This document shows, one piece after another, positions 6,575 through 14,062 of a DNA stretch of 20,901 nt. A program made the position numbers and the translations under genes. How positions within the stretch are numbered: position 1 is the stretch's first letter; each line of letters begins with the position of its first letter. The notes below the pieces were generated by a model. It was given only the letters and a program-made list of their open reading frames with translations, had not been told where the DNA came from and searched no databases. Source of the stretch: Bacillota bacterium (GTDB lineage Bacteria > Bacillota > Clostridia > Lachnospirales > Lachnospiraceae); the NCBI GenBank assembly GCA_023398855.1, contig JAEWRS010000175.1, positions 1 to 20,901 on the forward strand, read 5' to 3'.

Positions 6575-7345
6575 TCACAGTGTGACGCAGACTGTCTTCT
6601 TGCAGGAATCCAAATACAGGATCCGGTTTTCAATATCATACAATTCTTTTACAGCCTGTTCTGTAATGATATCCTTTCCTTTTCCCACGCAGTGTTTTTT
6701 ATTTTTGTAAAGCAGCAGCACATTGGCATCTGCCAAAAACCCATGGTCAGGGAAATGGGTTGTCATGATCACGGTCCTGTCAAGCTTTTCAACAAGGCCG
6801 CAGATATGGGAGATAATCCTGGCCTGATTGCCGAAATCCAGATTGGATACAGGTTCATCCAAAACCAATATGGGCGTTTGCTGGGCAATGGCCCGCGCGA
6901 TCAGGGTAAGCTGCCTCTCTCCACCGCTGATCCGGGTATAATCCTTGTTACTAAGATATTCAATTCCCAGCAGTACCATGGCTTCTTCTACTGCCCTCCG
7001 GTCTTCTCCGTTTAGCTTGCCCATGCCCTGCTGATGGGGATTCCTTCCCATGGCAATGACCTCCTTAACCGTAAAAGCAAAAGGCGGTACATGGTTTTGG
7101 GGAACATAGGCGATCTGCTTAGCCAGCTCCTTCCGGTTCCAGCTTTCCAAAGGAATGTCATTTAATGAAATACTGCCGCTTATGGGCCCAAGCAAACGAA
7201 GGACTGTTTTAAAAAACGTGGTTTTGCCCACGCCGTTTGAACCCAGAACACACCACATTTCCTTTGGCCCGATGGTCATATTGATGTGTTCAAGCACCTC
7301 ATGGCCATGATAACCGCAGCTGAGATCTTTCATTTCCATTTTCAT
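6575..7345 (-). CDS. ABC transporter ATP-binding protein, FecE/BtuD/MolC type
   Basis: This is the nucleotide-binding subunit of a type II (vitamin B12/siderophore-like) ABC importer, driving the FecCD permease encoded just before it. Counted from the longer GTG start at 7360, the motifs are Walker A GSNGVGKT (40-47), Q-loop Q88, signature ISGGERQ (144-150), Walker B ILVLDEP (164-170) and H-loop histidine 202. Length (256-261 residues) is normal. The start is ambiguous. GTG at 7360 overlaps the permease by 11 bases; ATG at 7345 lies just after the permease stop and fits the usual family N-terminus better. The C-terminal 60 residues (after 'LYKNKKH') contain several cysteines. It is the last gene of the six-gene operon, and no clear terminator is seen after it. 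Confidence 0.9.
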   Translation of the reverse strand: MKMEMKDLSCGYHGHEVLEHINMTIGPKEMWCVLGSNGVGKTTFFKTVLRLLGPISGSISLNDIPLESWNRKELAKQIAYVPQNHVPPFAFTVKEVIAMGRNPHQQGMGKLNGEDRRAVEEAMVLLGIEYLSNKDYTRISGGERQLTLIARAIAQQTPILVLDEPVSNLDFGNQARIISHICGLVEKLDRTVIMTTHFPDHGFLADANVLLLYKNKKHCVGKGKDIITEQAVKELYDIENRILYLDSCKKTVCVTL

Positions 7346-7349
7346 TTCA

Positions 7350-8360
7350 TCACCAACCACTTTCTCTTCTGCTCATGAGAAATATGAGGAAAGGGATTCC
7401 AACCAGGGACGTGGTGATTCCAAGGGGGATTTCGATGGTCATCAAGCTGCGGCACAAATCATCCATCAGCAAGAGATAAACCGCCCCTAAAAGCAGGGAG
7501 CCGGGAATCACATATTTGAAATTAGGCCCCATTAGCATTCTTACAAGGTGAGGGACGATCAGACCAATCCAGCCAATCGTCCCGGTCACTGATATGGAAT
7601 ATGCCGTTAAAACTGTAGCAGAAACAGTGATGATCACTTGCAGCACCCGTGTATTTACTCCCAAAGACTTTGCCTCTTCCTCTCCCAGAGCGAGAATGTT
7701 GATCTTGTTGCTGCAGAACACCAAAACCGCAATGCAAATGGAAAAAGGCATTATCATGCCCATCGCATCCTGGTAAGTGGCTTTATTTAAGCTCCCCATC
7801 AGCCAAAAGGTGATTTCCGGCAGTTTGTTTTCCGTATCCGCAGTATATTTCATCAAGGTAATTAACGACTGAAACAAGCCGCTGACTAAAATTCCGCCAA
7901 GGACCAATAAAAATACCATGTTATTGCCTTTACCAATCCTGGCGGCAATAAACCAGGCCATCATGACAGCCAGAAGTCCAAATGCAAATGCCATCACCTT
8001 GGTGCCTTCCATGCCAACCGACAAAACAATGCCAAGCACCGCACCAAAAGAAGCACCCGAAGATGCTCCCAGCAGGTCAGGCGATACCAGTGGATTCTTA
8101 AACATCCCCTGATACGCCGCACCGCTGACCGCCAGCGCTCCCCCCACCTGAATGGCAGCAAGGATTCGGGGCAGCCTGACCTGATAAATAATATGGGAGA
8201 TCTGCTCATTGTCCGAATTCCCTGACAGCGTCTTCATAACATCTGCCAGGGATACAGGGAAACGCCCTGCCAGCAACGACAATAATACGGAGACTAACAG
8301 AAGAATCGCAAGCATCCAAAGCATCCTTGCCGGCGGTATTTTATTGTTTGTTTGATCCAC
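7350..8360 (-). CDS. FecCD-family ABC importer permease
   Basis: The 336-residue polytopic protein has about ten hydrophobic segments. Family-typical stretches include VRLPRILAAIQVGGALAVSG (near 65-83), the NPLVSPDLLGASSGASFGAV run (near 93-111), and the C-terminal GTIGWIGLIVPHLVRMLMGP segment (near 257-276), the coupling region that contacts the ATPase. This is the homodimeric transmembrane channel of type II importers for siderophores, cobalamin, haem or, in Haemophilus MolBCA, molybdate/tungstate. The GTG start is 6 bases after the GTPase stop, with a weak GGATGATC ribosome site. Its stop is directly at the ATPase start, so the two subunits are translationally coupled. The divergent ModE-type regulator suggests a molybdate or tungstate substrate. 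Confidence 0.9.
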   Translation of the reverse strand: MDQTNNKIPPARMLWMLAILLLVSVLLSLLAGRFPVSLADVMKTLSGNSDNEQISHIIYQVRLPRILAAIQVGGALAVSGAAYQGMFKNPLVSPDLLGASSGASFGAVLGIVLSVGMEGTKVMAFAFGLLAVMMAWFIAARIGKGNNMVFLLVLGGILVSGLFQSLITLMKYTADTENKLPEITFWLMGSLNKATYQDAMGMIMPFSICIAVLVFCSNKINILALGEEEAKSLGVNTRVLQVIITVSATVLTAYSISVTGTIGWIGLIVPHLVRMLMGPNFKYVIPGSLLLGAVYLLLMDDLCRSLMTIEIPLGITTSLVGIPFLIFLMSRRESGW

Positions 8361-8366
8361 TTCCGA

Positions 8367-9059
8367 TCATCCTATCTTCATTTTTTTAATATTTCCTTTT
8401 TGGAAGGTCTCTCCTACACGGGTCTCCCCCAAGCAATAAGAGCAAAGAGCCGCAGGCATGGTAAACCGGAGGCGGCAATCCTTCATATGGGCAGAAAGAA
8501 GGCTTTTTCCTCTGCGGAAGTATTCGGCGGCATCAAAGGAACCTTGTCCTGTAATGCCGTTAAGGAATAATACGTCCGCTTTAGGGTTTGCCATCTTTAC
8601 CTTGAAAGCAAAGACTTCTCTTTCCGCCTGGGATACAATATCTCCTTTTGTAATAATAATCAGGTCGGCATAACGCAGCATTGGTCCGATTTTATGAGGA
8701 GTATTAATACCTGATAAATTATCAATGACGCAAACAGCTAAAAATTCACGCAAATGAGGAGAGCAGCGGTTGCACAGCCCGGCACTTTCGATCACAAGGT
8801 ATTCAAAATTATTTTTAAAACCCCAGGCCGCGCACTCTTCAATGTTGCTGACAAAAAAATGATCCGGGCATAAATTTCCTGAAAGCCCCACAACAGAACG
8901 GATCTGATGCTCCTCAAACCGGTCTGAATCCGAACTGGATAAACAGTCAAACTTTGCCACTCCCACCTTATCCTTTCCCAGCTGCTGTATAATCCTGATC
9001 AGAACTGAGGTTTTTCCAGCAGAAGGCGGCCCGGAAACCGTTATCAATTTCATGGGCAT
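8367..9059 (-). CDS. UreG/HypB-type P-loop GTPase with two CxxC motifs
   Basis: The 230-residue product has Walker A GPPSAGKT at residues 10-17. A switch-like region around 38-49 (FDCLSSSDSDRF) follows, then VIESAG at 89-94 and TKGD at 137-140 as a variant of the NKxD guanine-recognition motif. This order matches the SIMIBI metal-chaperone GTPases UreG and HypB. CNRC (96-99) follows directly after the ESAG motif, and a second CSYC lies at 206-209. Both pairs could hold a metal or metal-sulfur species. The ATG at 9059 is chosen because GGGAGGTG lies 6 bases upstream. It overlaps the end of the previous gene by 10 bases (ATGCCCATGA). An upstream in-frame start at 9089 has no such site. Role inferred: GTP-driven delivery of the imported metal inside the cell. 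It is not a MobB by length or motifs, though a distant link cannot be excluded. Confidence 0.75.
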   Translation of the reverse strand: MPMKLITVSGPPSAGKTSVLIRIIQQLGKDKVGVAKFDCLSSSDSDRFEEHQIRSVVGLSGNLCPDHFFVSNIEECAAWGFKNNFEYLVIESAGLCNRCSPHLREFLAVCVIDNLSGINTPHKIGPMLRYADLIIITKGDIVSQAEREVFAFKVKMANPKADVLFLNGITGQGSFDAAEYFRRGKSLLSAHMKDCRLRFTMPAALCSYCLGETRVGETFQKGNIKKMKIG

Positions 9060-10279
9060 AAGACACCTCCCGGATGAAGACTGTGCCATTCCTGGTAAAA
9101 GACATCTATGCAGTATTCTGCCAAAGCAGGAATATCATGGCTGCGGATATAATCCCAGCCCAGCCACTGAAAAGCAGCGCCAGGCGGAAGCTTTGCATCT
9201 ACCTCACCGTTCATGGGAGGCGTATAGGCTTTTACACAGGCTTTAGCAAACTCCTTTCCAATGATATAATCCGTAATATCCTTTACTTTTTCAGCATCAT
9301 CTTTTCTCACAAGCATATACATAGGCAAAGTAATGGCTCCGTCATCAGGCCATATAATCTCCACATCGTCCCGCACACAGGTCTGGGCAAAAAACCAGGA
9401 AACCAGATAAATTGCTCCACCCTCCTCCCTGCTGCTCCCTGCTGTCTTTGACATCACACTGCCATGAAGGGCATGTTTTACGTTTCTGGCAAATTTCCGG
9501 AGTCCCTCCTCGCCGTAAAGCTTATATAGATATAAGAACATGGCATTGGATATGGTTTCCCTGTCTTTTCCAAAGATAATGATGTTATTCTCATAAACCG
9601 GGTCAAGTAAATCTTCCAGAGTTCTGGGAACCGGAAGGCTGCCCAGCCTTTTTTTATCGATCATAAACATTTCCGCCATGACTCCGTAGACAGTATAAAT
9701 GCCTTCCGGATCCCACAGGCCTGCTGCCTTTAATGCAGGGTTTACGTTTTGCAGGAAGCCCCCTGTAAACATACCTGCCATTCTCTTTTGAAAATCCAGG
9801 CCAAGGTATTCATTAAATTCCTTTGAAAACATCAATCCGGGAAAACGCTCTGGATCAGGGTCAGCCCAGGACTCCTCACAGGTATCGTTGGTCATTTTAC
9901 CAAATTCCAGGTAGCACTTCCTTGAAATCCCATGGTGTCCCTTGTATTTCCTCTCCATCTCTTCCAATGCATCTCGAAAGGTAAACTTCAGAGGGCATAT
10001 GGTGTTTCCATAAAAATCCAGCTTTTCCCCCGGCATAAAATCTTCCAGCAGATACTGGCGCTCTGCTTCCGCCTTTAAAACAGCATTGTCCATATGGTAT
10101 AAGAAAAGTTCCTGATTAATCCCTCTAATATATAACAAGGTTTTTAGCATGGTGTCCGGGCCAGCCTCATCTAAAAATTCCTCCGGGTCTTCATAGTTAA
10201 AGCCATTAGTACGGAACACTTCAAAACTTTCCGGATACTGTTTCAAGATCTCTTTCAGCTTCATCATTCCTGTTATCAC
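9050..10279 (-). CDS. Cytoplasmic substrate-binding-like protein with DUF1858-like N-terminal domain
   Basis: This 409-residue protein starts with a helical domain of about 60 residues (LKEILKQYPESFEVFRTNGF near 7-26). It resembles DUF1858/ScdA-N domains but lacks their usual cysteines. From about residue 75 on it looks like a type II periplasmic binding protein of the Fe3+/AfuA class: a FGKMTNDTCEESWADPD region (about 126-142), then VYGVMAEMFMIDKKRLG and PMYMLVRKDDAEKVKDITDYIIG in the C-terminal lobe. No signal peptide or lipobox is present, so it should stay in the cytoplasm, which is odd for this fold. Cysteines are frequent, including one near the C-terminus (VLCP). The GTG start at 10279 has AGGAGG 6 bases before it. 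Inference: it binds imported oxyanion or metal complex inside the cell, perhaps in exchange with the GTPase encoded next. Confidence 0.7.
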   Translation of the reverse strand: MITGMMKLKEILKQYPESFEVFRTNGFNYEDPEEFLDEAGPDTMLKTLLYIRGINQELFLYHMDNAVLKAEAERQYLLEDFMPGEKLDFYGNTICPLKFTFRDALEEMERKYKGHHGISRKCYLEFGKMTNDTCEESWADPDPERFPGLMFSKEFNEYLGLDFQKRMAGMFTGGFLQNVNPALKAAGLWDPEGIYTVYGVMAEMFMIDKKRLGSLPVPRTLEDLLDPVYENNIIIFGKDRETISNAMFLYLYKLYGEEGLRKFARNVKHALHGSVMSKTAGSSREEGGAIYLVSWFFAQTCVRDDVEIIWPDDGAITLPMYMLVRKDDAEKVKDITDYIIGKEFAKACVKAYTPPMNGEVDAKLPPGAAFQWLGWDYIRSHDIPALAEYCIDVFYQEWHSLHPGGVLCP

Positions 10280-10293
10280 AAAAAACCTCCTGA

Positions 10294-11322
10294 CTAAAGC
10301 ATTGATACTAACTGCTCCACCCGCTCTCCGCCGCGGAGCATATGTAACAGCTTTGTTGTTTTTCTGTCCATATCTTCCAGTTCTTTTAAATTCCTCTTTT
10401 CCATTTCACTTGTTTCCAGAACAGCTTTCACGCCGCCACTCTCAATGATAATGCGCTTATCTCCCATTAAAGCGAGGATTGGGTCATGGGTGGACATGAG
10501 CACGATTTTTTGTTCCTGGGCAAGCAGGCGCAGTGCTTTTTTCCGGTCCACTCCTGCATTTTCAATTTCATCAATTAATACAATAGGGGAAGTGCTTAAA
10601 AAAGCGGTGTCAGCAATCATCAAAGCCCTGGACTGGCCGCCGCTTAATTCGGTTAAAGGAGTTTTCTTACTGAAACGCTCTCCTGCCAGGTCATTGGCTG
10701 CATCAAAGATTTTCCCTGTCACGCTGTCAAGGGATTGGATCATCCGGCTCTCCCCATGAAGACGCAGAAAATCCATAACCGGAAGATCCATGACAAAGTT
10801 CATGTTCTGGGAAAGCTGAGCAATGAGTTTGTTTTCGATTTGAAAGCGTTCCCTTTCACTGGGGACACGGCCATCAATCAGAATTTTCCGTTTTGTCTGT
10901 GTATCGCCCTGAGCCAGGCACTCAATATCCGCCAGTAAGCAGCTTTTTCCTGATCCCGTGGGCCCCATAACCGTAATGATTTCACCTTTTTCAATGATAA
11001 AGCACAGGTCTTCCTTTTCTCCGAATTTGTTCTGTCCTCCAATAATGGTGATCTTTTCCACGGATTTCTTTTTCTGCTTTAAAGATTCCATCCGGTTTAT
11101 AAACAGGATAAAATGATCTGCTAGCTGAGAGGGAGAAGCACCGATATCCTCCAGCAAATGTTCGGGAACCGAATCAATATACTGCTGGACGCTGTATTGA
11201 GGCTGTTTAAAAAAACCCTCTATGCCAGAGGCTGCAAAAAAGTCACCGGCATAGGGATAGGTTTCTAAAACCATTGCAATTTTATTTGTCAATAATTCCT
11301 TTGTTATCATATTTTCATTCAC
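10294..11322 (-). CDS. ABC-type ATPase with DUF1858-like N-terminal domain, no own permease
   Basis: This 342-residue protein has an N-terminal helical domain of about 75 residues (MVLETYPYAGDFFAASGI near 17-34). The domain shares the L..YP....F...G pattern of the following gene's N-terminus. An ABC ATPase follows: Walker A GPTGSGKS (120-127), signature LSGGQSRA (226-233), Walker B IVLIDE (247-252) and H-loop histidine 279. The nucleotide-binding core is shorter and more divergent than transporter ATPases, and a coiled C-terminal tail (about 300-342) follows. The operon's permease already has a matched ATPase, so this one may be a soluble energy-driven chaperone or remodelling ATPase. The GTG start at 11322 touches the stop of the lipoprotein gene. 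ATG at 11310 is an alternative. Confidence 0.7.
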   Translation of the reverse strand: MNENMITKELLTNKIAMVLETYPYAGDFFAASGIEGFFKQPQYSVQQYIDSVPEHLLEDIGASPSQLADHFILFINRMESLKQKKKSVEKITIIGGQNKFGEKEDLCFIIEKGEIITVMGPTGSGKSCLLADIECLAQGDTQTKRKILIDGRVPSERERFQIENKLIAQLSQNMNFVMDLPVMDFLRLHGESRMIQSLDSVTGKIFDAANDLAGERFSKKTPLTELSGGQSRALMIADTAFLSTSPIVLIDEIENAGVDRKKALRLLAQEQKIVLMSTHDPILALMGDKRIIIESGGVKAVLETSEMEKRNLKELEDMDRKTTKLLHMLRGGERVEQLVSML

Positions 11323-12500
11323 TTCCGCAAGGCGTTCTTTGTAATGTCTTGTACATCCTGATCGCCTAATTCCACGTGATAAAACAGCTTGTAGAATTCC
11401 TTTGTTTCTTCTTTTATATCATAGTCCACGTACTCTGGGTACAAAATGGAATGGACCCACTTGATTCCGATGATCGTATTGACAGAAGGCGGCCTGTCAA
11501 ACCAGTTCTGAGGCTGCATGGGAGTCTCAAACACAAGACCATCCTTAACTGCCTGGATGGTGGACCACTTACCGTCATCCCTGATGGTATGATAGCTGCT
11601 GGAATCTGCAAACCCATTGTCAACACTGCAAATAATCAGCTGAGGATTCCATTTCATAACCTGCTCAATAGAAACAGCCGTGCGCCCGTATCCCGGGGTG
11701 ATTTCGCAATCCGCCACATTAATGCCGCCGCACAACTCAATCAGCTGGGAATGAGAGGAACCGGAAGGGTCGGTATGAAGGCCATCCTGCTCCTCCGCAT
11801 AGTAAACCCGGATCTTTTTATCCTCAGGAATTTTGGCCGTAATTTCTTTTGCATCATCCAAAGCCTTCTGAGTATAGGAAGCCAGTTCTTCTCCTCTGTC
11901 TTCTTTGTTAAATAGTTTTCCTAAAAAACGGTAGGTCTCCGGCAGATCCTTTAAATCACTCTTTACCAGTACCACTGGGATGCCCAGTTGCTTTTGCAGT
12001 TGCTCCGCCTGATCCATGCTTCCCTGATCCGTTCCGCTGGAAAGAACAAGATCAGGAGCTGCTTTTATGATCTCTTCAATATTTCCCTGGTTTCCTTTGC
12101 CAAACCAGCCTCCTAAATTAGGAAGAGATGCATAATAATCCGTCAAATAAGCTTTTTCCGCGTCAGATATGTTTACATTCACACCTGCAACCATGTTGTC
12201 ATCAAACGTATACATGAGCATGGTGCCTATGGGGCTGGTAGAATATACACGGCTGATGGATGCAGGCAATTCCACCTTACGTCCTGCATGGTCCGTAACC
12301 TCCTGGATCGCCGAATCGTTTTGTGCTTCAGAGGAAGCGGATTCGCTGGTCCCGGCTAAACTGCTCTCTGCCACGCTTTGTGTCTCCTGTGCTGATGAGC
12401 CTGGGGTGGTTTTACCTCCTTGGCAGGCACTTAATGCAAGGGTAATGCATAAAAGCATCCCTGACAAATAGGTGAATTTCTTCTTTGGTAATCTCCGCAT
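11319..12500 (-). CDS. BtuF/FepB-type substrate-binding lipoprotein (first gene of metal operon)
   Basis: The 393-residue product has a lipoprotein signal: basic start MRRLPKKKF, hydrophobic core, and lipobox LSAC with the lipidated cysteine at residue 26. A serine/alanine-rich linker of about 40 residues follows. The mature part is a class III binding protein: EVTDHAGRKVELPASISRVYS opens the first lobe (about 67-87), NLGGWFGKGNQGNIEEIIKAAPDLVLSSG lies near 127-155, a long rigid helix links the lobes, and WNPQLIICS lies in the second. This family presents siderophores, cobalamin, haem or, as in MolA, molybdate to FecCD-type permeases. The ATG has AAAGGAA about 10 bases upstream. A promoter with a ModE-box-like repeat lies about 130 bases before it. 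Confidence 0.88.
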   Translation of the reverse strand: MRRLPKKKFTYLSGMLLCITLALSACQGGKTTPGSSAQETQSVAESSLAGTSESASSEAQNDSAIQEVTDHAGRKVELPASISRVYSTSPIGTMLMYTFDDNMVAGVNVNISDAEKAYLTDYYASLPNLGGWFGKGNQGNIEEIIKAAPDLVLSSGTDQGSMDQAEQLQKQLGIPVVLVKSDLKDLPETYRFLGKLFNKEDRGEELASYTQKALDDAKEITAKIPEDKKIRVYYAEEQDGLHTDPSGSSHSQLIELCGGINVADCEITPGYGRTAVSIEQVMKWNPQLIICSVDNGFADSSSYHTIRDDGKWSTIQAVKDGLVFETPMQPQNWFDRPPSVNTIIGIKWVHSILYPEYVDYDIKEETKEFYKLFYHVELGDQDVQDITKNALRK

Positions 12501-12630
12501 GATTGTTAATTCCTTTCTTTTTTTTCATCCAGCTTTTTATAAATAACAAAAATTTTTAGGGTATAACTAAGGAAATATTATCCTTATTCCTAAAAAACCA
12601 TTAAAAAGCAGGAAGAATTTTCTTTTTTCT

Positions 12631-12669
12631 CGATATAAATATATTAATATATCGGATTCCAAAAATCAA
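12631..12669 (-). promoter_or_regulatory. Operon promoter overlapped by a ModE-box-like operator
   Basis: On the minus strand TTGATT (12664-12669) and TAATAT (12641-12646) are 17 bases apart. A perfect inverted repeat, CGATATA (12631-12637) and TATATCG (12648-12654) with a 10-base AT-only spacer, covers the -10 and start region. The outer CG pairs span 24 bp, the same span as in the E. coli ModE site at modA (CG...CG with TATA-rich arms, from memory). A repressor here would block initiation. The transcript would have a leader of about 130 bases. That leader includes a small AAGGA/TCCTT hairpin (about 12569-12585) of unknown role. Confidence 0.65.
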
Positions 12670-12716
12670 GCTAACAAAAATTTAGTTTTTTAAATTTTTT
12701 CTGCTTCATATTTCTC

Positions 12717-12745
12717 TTGCCACAGCCCAAAAAACTTTGTATAGT
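12717..12745 (+). promoter_or_regulatory. Promoter of the ModE-type regulator gene
   Basis: TTGCCA (12717-12722) and TATAGT (12740-12745) are separated by 17 bases, about 40 bases before the ribosome site. Transcription would run away from the metal operon. The ModE-like box lies about 65-110 bases upstream. Confidence 0.6.
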
Positions 12746-12796
12746 AAATTATAGGTAATAGGAAGCAAATCCGTTTTATTCACCAGGAGGCAAATG

Positions 12797-13126
12797 ATGC
12801 GCGTAATTACAAGAATAAGAATTGGTAAAGACAGGATATTTATTGGCAAAGGTGTGAAAGAGATGCTGGATGCCATTGAAATGAATAAGTCAATTAAGAA
12901 AGCAACGGAATACACGGGAATTTCCTATCCAAAGGCCATTCGAATGATCCGGACTTTGGAAGAGGAGCTGGGATTTCCTGTTGTAATATCTGAAAAGGGT
13001 GGAAATGAACGTGGAGGTACCCAATTAACCGAAAAAGGCAAAGAAGTACTTGAGACTTTCAGGAAAATCGAAGCATCTGTGGAAGAATATGCAGAAAAAC
13101 TGATTGAAGAGGAGTTTCGTTTTTAA
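12797..13126 (+). CDS. ModE-type DNA-binding domain protein (regulator without sensor domain)
   Basis: The 109-residue product consists of a winged helix only. The KEMLDAIEMNKSIKKATEYTGISYPKAIRMIRTLEEELGFPVV core (about residues 20-65) and the wing GGNERGGTQLTEKGKEVLETFRKI (about 70-95) match the N-terminal domain of ModE, which ends in the same GG..GGG..LTE.G pattern. The two C-terminal Mop/TOBE molybdate-binding domains of full-length ModE (about 260 residues) are absent, so how it would sense the metal is open. The start at 12797 is preferred over 12794 because AGGAGG ends at 12790. It is divergent from the six-gene import operon and very likely controls it through the 24-bp inverted repeat. 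The exact signal (molybdate, tungstate or other) is inference. Confidence 0.8.
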   Translation: MRVITRIRIGKDRIFIGKGVKEMLDAIEMNKSIKKATEYTGISYPKAIRMIRTLEEELGFPVVISEKGGNERGGTQLTEKGKEVLETFRKIEASVEEYAEKLIEEEFRF

Positions 13127-13157
13127 TCGGGAATTCAAGTGAATGAAATCCGTTATT

Positions 13158-14039
13158 TTAGTTTTTGCTCTGTGAGACCAATAATCCTGCCAGTGTAAAC
13201 ACAATGCCAAGCACAGCAATCCCTGTGATTTTTTCATGAAGCACAAGAATGGAAGTGACAACGGTTATTACGGGAACCGCGTAAATGTAAACACTGGTTT
13301 TTACTGCCCCCAATCGTTTCACAGCAGAGCTCCACGTTACAAAGCAAAGAGCTGATGCCCCAAAGCCTAAAAACAGAATGTTAAACAGATTAACCGGCTG
13401 TATCAGTTGATCGATGCCGGGCTGAAAACCAAATACCAGCAATGCGGGCAGCATAAACAGCATCCCATAAAAGAAAATTCTCCGTGTTGTCTGAATGGTA
13501 TTGTAATGGAACCCGTTGATTTTCTTTGTCAAAATAGAATAGACTGCCCACACTATGGCGGCTGAAAGCGCCAGTATGTCTCCCAAAGGATTCAGTTTCA
13601 GGCGGCTGCTTCCGTTAAAGCTGATAATAAAGATCCCGGTAGCGGCAAGGACAAAACCCATAAAAAAACCCTTCCTCAATTTCTCTCCATCCAAAAAATA
13701 ATGGGCAAAAATGGCGGTAAAAAACGGCGCAATGGATACAATGACTCCAACATTGGAGGCAAAGGTATAGGTCAGAGCAATATTCTCAAGGAGAAAATAC
13801 AGCGTTACACCGCATAAACCAGCCCCTGCAAAATACAGTTCCTGCCTTCTCTCCCTGATCCTGAGCCTATGAGGAAAGATCAGCAGCAGCACGGCATAGC
13901 CTATGGCAAACCTTAAAAACAATATTTCAATGGGCGAAATCGCTTTTAAGAGTATTTTGGTGGATATGAAAGTCGTTCCCCAAATAAAAATCGTCACGAA
14001 TGCAAGCAAGTGTCCCTGAATTTCTTTTTTTCTGTCCAT
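13158..14039 (-). CDS. EamA/DMT-family transporter
   Basis: The 293-residue membrane protein has ten predicted helices in two EamA repeats. The first opens with HLLAFVTIFIWGTTFISTKILLKAISP (about 9-35), the second with LGDILALSAAIVWAVYSILTKK (about 152-173). It belongs to the drug/metabolite transporter superfamily, whose members export amino acids, sugars or other small metabolites; the substrate is unknown. The ATG has an AAAGGGAT ribosome site, and the gene starts 23 bases after the AraC regulator gene on the same strand, so the two form a small operon. It converges on the ModE-type gene with only about 31 bases between stops, and no clear terminator is seen there. Confidence 0.88.
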   Translation of the reverse strand: MDRKKEIQGHLLAFVTIFIWGTTFISTKILLKAISPIEILFLRFAIGYAVLLLIFPHRLRIRERRQELYFAGAGLCGVTLYFLLENIALTYTFASNVGVIVSIAPFFTAIFAHYFLDGEKLRKGFFMGFVLAATGIFIISFNGSSRLKLNPLGDILALSAAIVWAVYSILTKKINGFHYNTIQTTRRIFFYGMLFMLPALLVFGFQPGIDQLIQPVNLFNILFLGFGASALCFVTWSSAVKRLGAVKTSVYIYAVPVITVVTSILVLHEKITGIAVLGIVFTLAGLLVSQSKN

Positions 14040-14062
14040 TTAAATCCCTTTCTATGTGGCAA

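Noticed and set aside
11376..11915. 179-codon plus-strand frame opposite the metal-operon lipoprotein gene
   Set aside because: Antisense shadow of a well-supported gene; composition follows the opposite strand's codons.
12501..12630. Molybdenum-cofactor riboswitch in the operon leader
   Set aside because: The leader is short and AT-rich with only one small hairpin; none of the complex paired structure expected of that RNA is visible.
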